A stretch of 49,651 nt of DNA from an uncultured Pelagibacteraceae bacterium (GTDB lineage: Bacteria; Pseudomonadota; Alphaproteobacteria; Pelagibacterales; Pelagibacteraceae), in the NCBI GenBank assembly GCA_902547215.1, contig CACCNI010000005.1, forward strand, positions 1 through 49,651. Reading direction: 5' to 3'. Below the pieces are notes generated by a model, which had not been told where the DNA came from, ran no database searches, and was given only the letters and a program-made list of their open reading frames with translations. Every line of letters starts with the position of its first letter. Position 1 is the first letter of the stretch. The position numbers and the translations under genes were made by a program. Below, piece after piece: positions 41,237-49,651 of this stretch.

Positions 41237-41742
41237 TGAAGTTAAAAATTTTTAAATACAAAAAAATTAAAAGCACTAATGATATTGCTATTAGGAAAAT
41301 AAGGTCAGGAATTAAAAATGGAATAGTTACTAGTGATGTACAAAGCTCCGGCAGAGGAAGGCATGGAAATAAATGGGTTTCCTATAAAGGTAATCTTTTT
41401 GTAACTATTTTTTTTTCAATTTCAAATAATCTAAATCTAAATAAGTTTAATTATAAAAATTGCCTGATAATAAAAAAAGTTTTATCAAAATATATAAAAC
41501 ATGATCTAAAAATTAAAAGACCAAACGATATTATGTTTAAACAGTATAAAATTTGTGGAATTTTACAGGAAACAATTTTTTACAAGAATCTTAAATACTT
41601 GTTGGTTGGTGTAGGCTTAAACTTATTAAAGAGTCCAAAATTCAAGAATTACAAAACTACTAGCGTGTATGAAATTACTAAAAAAAAAGTTAATAAAATT
41701 AGAATCTTAAATGAAATTAAATTAAACTATGAGTCGATCTAA
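41236..41742 (+). CDS. birA: Biotin--[acetyl-CoA-carboxylase] ligase, short form
   Basis: STNDIA, SSGRGRHGNKWVSYKGNLFVTIFF, KRPNDIMFKQYKICGILQE; overlaps the next gene by 14 nt. Confidence 0.85.
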   Translation: MKLKIFKYKKIKSTNDIAIRKIRSGIKNGIVTSDVQSSGRGRHGNKWVSYKGNLFVTIFFSISNNLNLNKFNYKNCLIIKKVLSKYIKHDLKIKRPNDIMFKQYKICGILQETIFYKNLKYLLVGVGLNLLKSPKFKNYKTTSVYEITKKKVNKIRILNEIKLNYESI

Positions 41743-42490
41743 GAAAAAACATATTTTGGTTGGTGATATTGGTAATACCGAGACTAAAATATTTTTTAGA
41801 AATAATAAAATCGAAAAAAAAATTATTATAAAAAGTAACGAAATGATTTATAGTAAGATTAAATCAAAAGTCTTATTTTTAAAAAAATTCAATATTAAGG
41901 ATAAAGCTGTTTTTTGTAGTGTAGTTCCATTCAATTTTAGAATTGTTAAGAAGGTATTTGAAAGAGAGTTAAAAATTAAAATAGTAGAATTAAAGAATAT
42001 TTATAAAAACAAAATAATTAAATTGAAAGTTAATAAAAAACAAATCGGATCAGATAGATTGGCAAATGCAATAAGTGTTTTCAATAAAAAAAATAATTTT
42101 ATAGTTGTAGACTTTGGGACAGCTACCACTTTTGATGTTATTATAGGAGATGTTTACTGGGGTGGCATAATTGCTCCAGGAGTAAATCTTTCACTAAAAA
42201 ATTTGATATCAAAAGCAGAATTGATTCCAAAACTTAATTTAAGCCAAACTAAAATAGTTATTGGAAAAAACACAAAGCAGGCAGTAGTATCAGGTTTTTA
42301 CTGGGGATATAGTGGTCTTATCGAGAAAATAATTTCTAAGATTTCAAAAATTACCAAAAAAAATTTTAAGATTATTTTGACAGGAGGTCTTGCGCATTTG
42401 TTCAAAACAAATATAAGATTAAATGTTTTAGTCGACAAAAATCTTACAATAAAAGGATTAATAAAAGCTCATAAAATATTAAACAAATGA
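41729..42490 (+). CDS. coaX: Type III pantothenate kinase
   Basis: LVGDIGNTETKIFF, GSDRLANAISVF, VVDFGTATTFDVI, GGIIAPGVNLSLKNL. Confidence 0.9.
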   Translation: MSRSKKKHILVGDIGNTETKIFFRNNKIEKKIIIKSNEMIYSKIKSKVLFLKKFNIKDKAVFCSVVPFNFRIVKKVFERELKIKIVELKNIYKNKIIKLKVNKKQIGSDRLANAISVFNKKNNFIVVDFGTATTFDVIIGDVYWGGIIAPGVNLSLKNLISKAELIPKLNLSQTKIVIGKNTKQAVVSGFYWGYSGLIEKIISKISKITKKNFKIILTGGLAHLFKTNIRLNVLVDKNLTIKGLIKAHKILNK

Positions 42491-44145
42491 AAGATGAATT
42501 ATTATTTTGCCCACTAGGTGGATCAGGTGAAATTGGCATGAACTTAAATCTGTTTGCTTATGGCAAACCAGAGAATCATAAGTGGATTATTGTAGATATT
42601 GGCGTCACCTTTGCTGATGATACAGTTCCAGGAATAGATCTAATATATCCTGATCCTGGTTTCATAGTTGATAAAAAAGAGTCATTACTTGGCATAGTAC
42701 TTACACATGCTCATGAAGATCACATTGGAGCGATTTCACATATCTGGCCGGAACTTAAATGTAACATATATGCTACTCCATTTACTGCAGCTTTAGTAAC
42801 TGAAAAGTTTAAGGAAAAAAAAATAGACATTCACCCTTTTTTAAAGATTGTAAATTTAAGAGGTAACATAAAACTTGGACCTTTTGATATTGAGTTAATA
42901 ACTATGACTCACTCCATTCTAGAACCCAACGGATTGAAAATAAAAACTCCACTTGGCTGCGTGTTACATACTGGTGATTGGAAGTGTGATCCAAATCCAT
43001 TGATTGGAGATTTAATAGACTCTAAAAAACTTAAATCAATTGGCGATGAAGGAGTTTTGGCGATGATATGCGACTCAACAAACATATTTAGTATTGGTAG
43101 ATCAGGCTCAGAAATGGATGTAAGAAAAAATTTACTAAAGATATTCGAAAGATTAAAAAAAAAAATAATAGTTACCTGTTTTGCATCAAATGTAGCTAGA
43201 ATGGAAACTATTTTCTTTTGTGCGCAAAAAACTGGAAGACAGATTTCTTTGGTAGGAAGGTCTATGCATAGAATTTTTAAAGCAGCTAGACAATGTGGAT
43301 ATCTCAAAGATGTAATTGAACCTATTGATCCAAGAGATGCCAAAAAAATTTCAAGAGACAAAATAGTCTATTTATGCACTGGAACTCAAGGAGAACCTAT
43401 GGGAGCAATGAGCAGAATATCGAATTTTACCCATCCAGATGTAATGATGGAAAATGGTGACACTGCAATTTTTTCATCTAAAATAATACCTGGAAATGAA
43501 AAAAAACTATCTAAATTACACAATCAATTAGTTATTGAAGGTATTGAGGTGATTACAGAAGAGGATGAATTTATACATGTATCCGGTCACCCTAATAGGG
43601 AAGAATTAAAGGATATGTACAATTGGATAAGACCAAAATCAGTAATACCAGTTCATGGAGAATATAGACATATGCAGGAGCACATTAATTTTGCTAAAGA
43701 AATGAAAATACCCTATCCAGTTAAAGTTATGAATGGCGATATTGTTAAATTAGCTCCAGCTGAAAAACCTTTTATTTATGATAAAGCACCCGCAGGAAAA
43801 GTATATTTAGATGGAAACATTAGTGTTGAAGAGGACTCAAATTCTATTAAAGAACGTAAAAATCTTTCCATAAACGGAATGATGGAAGTTACAATTCTTG
43901 TTACACCCAAAGGTAATATTCATGACAGACCAATTGTGACAGTAAAGGGGCTCCCAATAAATGATTATGAAGATTTTAGATTTGGATTAGAAAATGAAAT
44001 TGAAAAAACAGCTAGAACATTTTCTTTAACAAATAGCAGACAGCAAGAAAATGCTATCGATGCTTTTAAAAGTGTTTGTAAAAAATATACAAAAAATAAA
44101 GTAGGCAAAAGACCTTTTACAAATATTAATATAGTTCAAATTTGA
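42487..44145 (+). CDS. rnj: Ribonuclease J
   Basis: Metallo-beta-lactamase/beta-CASP features: LGGSGEIGMNLNLF, LTHAHEDHIGAI, CTGTQGEPMGAMSR, HVSGHPNREELKDMYNWIRPKSVIPVHGEYRHM. Confidence 0.93.
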   Translation: MKDELLFCPLGGSGEIGMNLNLFAYGKPENHKWIIVDIGVTFADDTVPGIDLIYPDPGFIVDKKESLLGIVLTHAHEDHIGAISHIWPELKCNIYATPFTAALVTEKFKEKKIDIHPFLKIVNLRGNIKLGPFDIELITMTHSILEPNGLKIKTPLGCVLHTGDWKCDPNPLIGDLIDSKKLKSIGDEGVLAMICDSTNIFSIGRSGSEMDVRKNLLKIFERLKKKIIVTCFASNVARMETIFFCAQKTGRQISLVGRSMHRIFKAARQCGYLKDVIEPIDPRDAKKISRDKIVYLCTGTQGEPMGAMSRISNFTHPDVMMENGDTAIFSSKIIPGNEKKLSKLHNQLVIEGIEVITEEDEFIHVSGHPNREELKDMYNWIRPKSVIPVHGEYRHMQEHINFAKEMKIPYPVKVMNGDIVKLAPAEKPFIYDKAPAGKVYLDGNISVEEDSNSIKERKNLSINGMMEVTILVTPKGNIHDRPIVTVKGLPINDYEDFRFGLENEIEKTARTFSLTNSRQQENAIDAFKSVCKKYTKNKVGKRPFTNINIVQI

Positions 44146-44390
44146 TGAATTTAACTGGTTCGATTATTATATATGTTCTTATATGGTGGATAGTTTTCTT
44201 TTCGTTGCTGCCAGTAGATGTAGATCGAAATCAAAAAAATTTTGTTGAGGGTGTTGATCCCGGAGCTCCCGAAAACCCTAAATTAATAAAAAAACTATTA
44301 TATACAACTTTGATTACATCAATAATTTTTATAGGTATATTTCTATTAGTAAAGTATGATTATCTTAATTTAAGGAATCTAATTACATAA
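44142..44390 (+). CDS. DUF1467 family membrane protein
   Basis: [16 protein letters not shown]...[19 protein letters not shown] pattern, next to proS N-terminus. Confidence 0.8.
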   Translation: MMNLTGSIIIYVLIWWIVFFSLLPVDVDRNQKNFVEGVDPGAPENPKLIKKLLYTTLITSIIFIGIFLLVKYDYLNLRNLIT

Positions 44391-45031
44391 TGTTTTTATC
44401 AAAATCATTTATTCCATTATTGAAAAACTATCCTTCTGAGGCAAAAATTAAATCACACAAACTAATGTTAAGGTTAGGAATGATTAAACAATCATCAGCA
44501 GGTATTTACTCTTGGCTTCCCCTTGGCTTCAAAGTGATGAAAAAAATTGAGCAAATAGTAAGGGAAGAACAAAATAAAATAGGTGCTCAAGAAATATTGA
44601 TGCCAACAATACAGTCCTCCGAAATTTGGAAAGAAAGTGGAAGATATGAAAAGTTTAACGATGCAGAGATAAACGAAATAAGAAAAAATAATCCTGGAAT
44701 AAAAGTTATTGCTCATCCTGAGTGTCCACCAGACGTTATAAATGCAAGTGATTTTACAGGATCAACAAGTGGTATGATAAAATATGTAAAAGACAATCAA
44801 CCAGAAAAAGTCATGATGGTAACAGAGTGTTCTATGAGCGACAATGTCCAAGTAGATAATCCAAATGTAAAGTTTATAAGACCATGCAACTTATGTCCCC
44901 ACATGAAAAGAATTACACTTCCTAAAATTTTAGATTGTTTAAAAAATGAGACAAATGAAATTTTAATGTCAGATGAAACAATCGAAAAAGCTAGGAAGTC
45001 TGTTGAAAGAATGGCTGAAATAGGCAGATAG
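44390..45031 (+). pseudogene. Chimeric ORF: N-terminal ~86 aa of prolyl-tRNA synthetase fused in frame to the C-terminal ~127 aa of quinolinate synthase
   Basis: N-term [86 protein letters not shown] is ProRS; C-term [87 protein letters not shown] is NadA; followed by nadC. Confidence 0.88.
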
Positions 45032-45036
45032 TATCT

Positions 45037-45870
45037 GTGTCCAAAATAATTTTAAGTAAAAGTTTCATAAACAATTCCGTTAAACTCGCATTAAATGAGG
45101 ATTTATATCCCAGTGGAGATATCACATCAAATCTAATTAAAAAAAGTAATTTCAAAATATTCAAAATAGTTGCAAATCAAGATGGAATAGTTGGTGGAAT
45201 AGAATTCGCTAGAAGTACATTTAAAATTTTTGATAACAAGATCCAATTTCATATAAAAAAAAAAGATGGCTCTCAAATTAAAAAGGGACAAATTATTGCT
45301 ATGATCAAAGGTGATTCAAAAAATATTTTAATCTGCGAAAGAGTTGCACTAAATTTTCTTTCTCATATATCAGGCATAGCTAGTTACACTAATAAATTTG
45401 TTAAACTTGCTAAAGGGAAAAGCAAGATTTGTTGTACTCGCAAAACAATTCCAAACTTAAGAGTAATACAAAAGTATGCAGTTAAATTGGGTGGTGGCAC
45501 CAATCATAGATTCAATCTTAGTGATGAGTTTTTAATTAAAGATAATCATATTGCAAGTTCAGACCTGAAATTTTTAGTTGAAAAGGCAATTAAAAACAAA
45601 AAAGGAAAAAAAATTACAGTAGAAGTTGACAATTTAAAACAGCTTAAATTAATTTTGGGATTAAAGTTCAATACAATTCTTTTTGATAATATGAATATCA
45701 AAAGTTTAAAAGATGGTGTAAAACTTGCAAAAAAATATTATGAAACTGAGGCTTCTGGAAATGTAACTCTTAGAAATATTAAATCGATTTCAAAAACAGG
45801 CGTTGATAGAATTTCAGTTGGTAGTATTACCCATAGTGCTCCAGCTATGGATTTCAAACTGGAAATTTAA
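45037..45870 (+). CDS. nadC: Nicotinate-nucleotide pyrophosphorylase (GTG start)
   Basis: LNEDLYPSGDITSNLI, ALNFLSHISGIASYTNKFV, CCTRKTIPNLRVIQKYAVKLGGGTNHRFNLSDEFLIKDNHI. Confidence 0.95.
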   Translation: MSKIILSKSFINNSVKLALNEDLYPSGDITSNLIKKSNFKIFKIVANQDGIVGGIEFARSTFKIFDNKIQFHIKKKDGSQIKKGQIIAMIKGDSKNILICERVALNFLSHISGIASYTNKFVKLAKGKSKICCTRKTIPNLRVIQKYAVKLGGGTNHRFNLSDEFLIKDNHIASSDLKFLVEKAIKNKKGKKITVEVDNLKQLKLILGLKFNTILFDNMNIKSLKDGVKLAKKYYETEASGNVTLRNIKSISKTGVDRISVGSITHSAPAMDFKLEI

Positions 45871-45875
45871 ATTCC

Positions 45876-48536
45876 TTATTTTTTAAGTTCAGCTTGGGCA
45901 GCGGCTAGACGTGCAACAGGAACTCTGTAAGGTGAACAAGATACATAATTCAATCCTGTTTTTGAACAAAAATTTATACTTTTTGGATCTCCACCATGTT
46001 CTCCACAAATTCCAAGTTTAATTTTTTTATTTTGTTTTCTACCTTTCAACGTAGCTATTTCGATTAAATCTCCGACACCTTCATCTATAGAAACAAAGGG
46101 ATCGATATCGAATATCTTATTTTCAATATAATCATTTAAAAATTTTCCACTGTCATCTCTACTAATGCCAAAAGTTGTTTGAGTTAAGTCATTTGTTCCA
46201 AAACTAAAAAATTCCGCATGTTTAGCAATATCTTTTGCTTTAATAGCTGCTCTTGGCAGTTCAATCATGGTTCCTACCAAAAAACTTATTTTAGTATTAT
46301 TTTCGTCTTGAACTTTTTTAGCAACTCTAATTACTAGATCTTTCATTATTTTGATTTCAGCCTCAGTTGATACGAGAGGTATCATAATTTCTGGCATTGT
46401 AGATTTGAGTTTCTTCTTTTTACATTCAACTAAAGCTTCAAAAATTGCTCTACATTGCATTTCATAAATTTCTGGAAAAGAAATGCCCAATCTACATCCT
46501 CTGTGTCCGAGCATTGGATTATGTTCATGCAATTCCTCTGTTCTTGATTTTATTTCATTAGCGTTTAAACCTGTTACTGAACTTAGGTCGCCAATTTCTT
46601 TATCATTTTTGGGTAAAAATTCATGTAAAGGTGGATCAAGTAATCTAACTGTTACTGGAAGACCACTCATTATTTCAAAAATTTGTATAAAGTCATTTTT
46701 TTGATGAGGTAATAATTTTGCTAAAGCCTTATTTCTATCCTCAATAGTTTTTGACAAAATCATTTCTCTTACAGATAAAATTCTATCCTCGTCAAAAAAC
46801 ATATGCTCAGTCCTACAAAGACCAATGCCCTCAGCTCCAAATTCTCTTGCTGTTTTTGTATCAAGAGGAGTCTCAGAATTTGTTCTTACTTTTAATTTTC
46901 TGTAACTATCAGCCCAACTCATTAATTTTGAAAAATCACCTGAGATCTCTGGCTTTAAAGTTGGAACTTTATCTAAGATTACCCTACCTGTAGATCCGTC
47001 AATTGTAATTACATCTCCTTCTTTTACCTCTACGTTTGAGGAGGTTCTAAATATTTTTTGCTCATAATTGATATCTATTTCACTTGAACCTGAAACGCAT
47101 GGTCTTCCCATACCTCTTGCAACAACAGCAGCATGACTAGTCATTCCTCCACGAGCAGTTAAAATACCTTTTGCAGCGTGCATACCATGAATATCCTCAG
47201 GTGATGTTTCTACTCTTACAAGTATCGTGTCTTGCATCATCCCATTTAATCTTTCTGCTTCATCAGATGAAAAAACAACCTTTCCACTTGTTGCACCTGG
47301 AGATGCGGGCAAACCCTTGGCAATAGTTTTAACCTCTTTTGTTTCGTCTAATGTCGGATGAAGAAGTGTGTCTAAAGTGTTGGGGTCGACTCTTAAGACT
47401 GCCTCTTTTTTTGTTATTAATTTTTCTTTAACCATGTCTACGGCTATTTTTACAGCTGATTTTGCAGTCCTCTTTCCAGATCTTGTTTGAAGCATCCAAA
47501 GTTTAGAATTTTCGACTGTGAATTCTACATCTTGCATATCCTTGTAAAATTTTTCTAAAAGCTTTAAAATTTTTTTTAGTTGAACATAAACTTTTGGCAT
47601 AGCCTCTTCCATTGATTTACCCTTTGAATTTGAATCTTTGTTGGCTTTTTTTGTTATGTAATTTGGTGTTCTTGTGCCAGCTACAACATCCTCCCCTTGA
47701 GCATTAATAAGATACTCTCCATAAATTTCATTTTTTCCATTTGATGGGTTTCTTGTAAAAACAACACCTGTTGCGCAATCATTACCCATATTTCCAAAAA
47801 CCATTGATTGAACGTTTACAGCTGTTCCCCATGCGGAAGGTATTTGATTTAATTTTCTATAAACTTTTGCACGGTTACTTTCCCATGACAAAAAAACTGC
47901 TGAAATAGCTCCAAACAATTGTTCATAAACATCTTGGGGGAATTGTTTTTTAGTCTTTTCTTTAACAACGTTTTTAAAGTCATTAATAAGACCATCCCAA
48001 TCATTTTCATCTAGATCGGTATCTAACAAAACGCCCTTAGTTAATTTATAATTTTCAATTAATTCCTCAAAATTATAACTTTCTACTCCAAGCACCACAT
48101 TAGAATACATTTGAATGAATCTTCTATAGCTATCTTTTGCAAACCTCATATTAGATGTTTTTTTTGCAAGAGCTTTGACAGTTTCATCATTTAAACCTAA
48201 ATTTAAAATTGTATCCATCATCCCAGGCATTGAAACTCTTGCGCCTGACCTTACTGATACCAGTAATGGATTATCTAAATTACCAAATTTTTTTCCACAT
48301 TCTTTTTCAATTTGTTTTAATTCTTGCTTAATAGATTTAATAAGTTTTGAATTAAGTTTTTTATTGTTTTTATAAAATATTTCACAAACCCCTGTTGATA
48401 TTGTAAATCCGGGAGGAACGGGTAAACCAAGTTTCCCCATTTGAGCAAGATTTGCTCCTTTTCCACCTAAAATGAACTTTGGGTTCTTTATATTTTTTAT
48501 TTTTTTTGATTTAAAATTAAAAACTAAATTGCTCAT
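45876..48536 (-). CDS. ppdK: Pyruvate, phosphate dikinase
   Basis: GGKGANLAQMGKLGLPVPPGFTIST, GGMTSHAAVVARGMGRPCVSG, GAEGIGLCRTEHMFF, FLVGTMIELPRAAIKA. Confidence 0.96.
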   Translation of the reverse strand: MSNLVFNFKSKKIKNIKNPKFILGGKGANLAQMGKLGLPVPPGFTISTGVCEIFYKNNKKLNSKLIKSIKQELKQIEKECGKKFGNLDNPLLVSVRSGARVSMPGMMDTILNLGLNDETVKALAKKTSNMRFAKDSYRRFIQMYSNVVLGVESYNFEELIENYKLTKGVLLDTDLDENDWDGLINDFKNVVKEKTKKQFPQDVYEQLFGAISAVFLSWESNRAKVYRKLNQIPSAWGTAVNVQSMVFGNMGNDCATGVVFTRNPSNGKNEIYGEYLINAQGEDVVAGTRTPNYITKKANKDSNSKGKSMEEAMPKVYVQLKKILKLLEKFYKDMQDVEFTVENSKLWMLQTRSGKRTAKSAVKIAVDMVKEKLITKKEAVLRVDPNTLDTLLHPTLDETKEVKTIAKGLPASPGATSGKVVFSSDEAERLNGMMQDTILVRVETSPEDIHGMHAAKGILTARGGMTSHAAVVARGMGRPCVSGSSEIDINYEQKIFRTSSNVEVKEGDVITIDGSTGRVILDKVPTLKPEISGDFSKLMSWADSYRKLKVRTNSETPLDTKTAREFGAEGIGLCRTEHMFFDEDRILSVREMILSKTIEDRNKALAKLLPHQKNDFIQIFEIMSGLPVTVRLLDPPLHEFLPKNDKEIGDLSSVTGLNANEIKSRTEELHEHNPMLGHRGCRLGISFPEIYEMQCRAIFEALVECKKKKLKSTMPEIMIPLVSTEAEIKIMKDLVIRVAKKVQDENNTKISFLVGTMIELPRAAIKAKDIAKHAEFFSFGTNDLTQTTFGISRDDSGKFLNDYIENKIFDIDPFVSIDEGVGDLIEIATLKGRKQNKKIKLGICGEHGGDPKSINFCSKTGLNYVSCSPYRVPVARLAAAQAELKK

Positions 48537-49651
48537 TATGCACTTTCAATATCAGAAAAATTTAAATAATTATTGAACGTTTTACATAACAATTGCATAA
48601 GTTCCAAACGATTTTTTTTGACTGCTTTATCTTCATCATTAACTATTACATTGTCAAAGAAGTTAGAAACGTCAGTTTTTGCATCAGCTAAAATCTCTAA
48701 AGTTTTTTTACAGTCTTCATGACTACCTAGGCTTGTAAAATATTTTCTTATTTCTTGTATCTTTTTGTATAATTTCTTCTCAAAATCATTTTTGAATAAT
48801 CCTGGATCGGTCGAATTTTCTAATTCAATCTTATTTTTTGATATTTCGCTTGATAGGATATTGGATGCTCTTTTGTAAGAAAAAATTACATCTTGACCAA
48901 TATTTTTATCGATTAATTTATTTAAAATAAATGCCTTGTTATAAATTTTATAAATTTGATCTGCGCTATAACTATTTATTGAGCATTCTATAATATCCGA
49001 TCTTACTTTTTTTTCTTTCATATAAAATTTAAGCCTTTCAGAAAAAAAATTAAACAGATCTTGTTGGACAGTCTTAATATCAAAATTTAAATCTTGTTCA
49101 GTAAACAAAACACAAGAATAATTTATTAAATCTTTTAATTTAATCTCTAATTTATTTTCTATTATTAGTCTTATAAGACCAATTGCTGACCTTCTTAGTG
49201 CGAACGGATCCTTTGAACTAGATGGTTTGAAATTTATTGTAAAAAAACCAACTAAGGTATCTATTTTATCACTTAAAGCTAAAGTGACTGAGTAAGGTTT
49301 TTTTGGTGTCTTCGTCTCTGGTCCTATTGGTAAGTAATGTTCACTAATGGCCAAACAGATCTCATTATCGAAACCTTGAGCTTTAGCAAAGTGGCCACCC
49401 ATTACACCTTGAAGTTCCGGGAATTCTCCAACTAAATCAGACACTAAGTCTACTTTGCAAATGGATGATGCCACTTCAACTTTTTCTTTACTAATTAAAA
49501 GTTCATCAGATATTAGCGATCCGAGCTTTCTTAATCTTTGGGTTTTATCAAAGTAAGTTCCTAATCCTTCAAAATAATTTACTTTTTTTAGATCTGATAT
49601 TCCTTTAACTAAATTTTTTGTTTTATTTTTATCCCAGAAAAATTGAGCATC
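48536..49651 (-). CDS. glyS: Glycyl-tRNA synthetase beta subunit, 5' end beyond the right window edge
   Basis: ASSICKVDLVSDLVGEFPELQGVMGGHFAKAQG; the frame stays open to 49651 (DAQFFWDKNKTKNLVKGISDLKKVNYFEGLGTYFDKTQRLRKLGSLIS), so the ORF-track start at 49474 is internal. Confidence 0.95.
   Translation of the reverse strand, partial: DAQFFWDKNKTKNLVKGISDLKKVNYFEGLGTYFDKTQRLRKLGSLISDELLISKEKVEVASSICKVDLVSDLVGEFPELQGVMGGHFAKAQGFDNEICLAISEHYLPIGPETKTPKKPYSVTLALSDKIDTLVGFFTINFKPSSSKDPFALRRSAIGLIRLIIENKLEIKLKDLINYSCVLFTEQDLNFDIKTVQQDLFNFFSERLKFYMKEKKVRSDIIECSINSYSADQIYKIYNKAFILNKLIDKNIGQDVIFSYKRASNILSSEISKNKIELENSTDPGLFKNDFEKKLYKKIQEIRKYFTSLGSHEDCKKTLEILADAKTDVSNFFDNVIVNDEDKAVKKNRLELMQLLCKTFNNYLNFSDIESA

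Noticed and set aside
42909-43361. 150-aa minus-strand ORF
   Set aside because: Antisense to the well-supported RNase J gene; no domain signature.
46483-48375. Plus-strand ORFs within ppdK and near its ends (46483..46704, 46751..46993, 48175..48375)
   Set aside because: Antisense to pyruvate phosphate dikinase; no domain evidence.
1-49651. CRISPR arrays, transposases, integrases, phage genes
   Set aside because: No regularly spaced direct repeats and no recognisable mobile-element proteins seen in the window.

Overview
The window is AT-rich, gene-dense alphaproteobacterial chromosome, most like the SAR11/Pelagibacterales lineage (inferred from base composition, very short spacers, gene content and order; no search was run). 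Left to right: a TAXI-type TRAP binding protein running off the left edge and frameshifted at A10; an Anbu-type proteasome-like protease divergent from a circularly permuted ATP-grasp protein; a probable glucosylglycerate synthesis/phosphorolysis operon; a minus-strand operon (GMC oxidoreductase, TerC, frameshifted SDR, M23 peptidase, 2-keto-4-pentenoate hydratase-like, small membrane protein); a DctPQM TRAP transporter plus NCS1 permease and SDR; assorted housekeeping genes; tRNA-Leu-tig-clpP-clpX-lon; tRNA-Val and tRNA-Asp; a complete 14-gene nuoA-N operon followed by birA, coaX, rnj and DUF1467; then a chimeric ORF joining the N-terminus of ProRS to the C-terminus of NadA, nadC, ppdK, and glyS running off the right edge. 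The strongest anomalies are the proS::nadA chimera, two homopolymer frameshifts, a perfect 7-1-7 Fur-like palindrome upstream of nuoA, a tRNA-Leu ending 7 nt before the tig start codon, a reduced Anbu/ATP-grasp pair, and several small ORFs missing from the supplied ORF track. No CRISPR array, transposase, integrase or phage genes were recognised.
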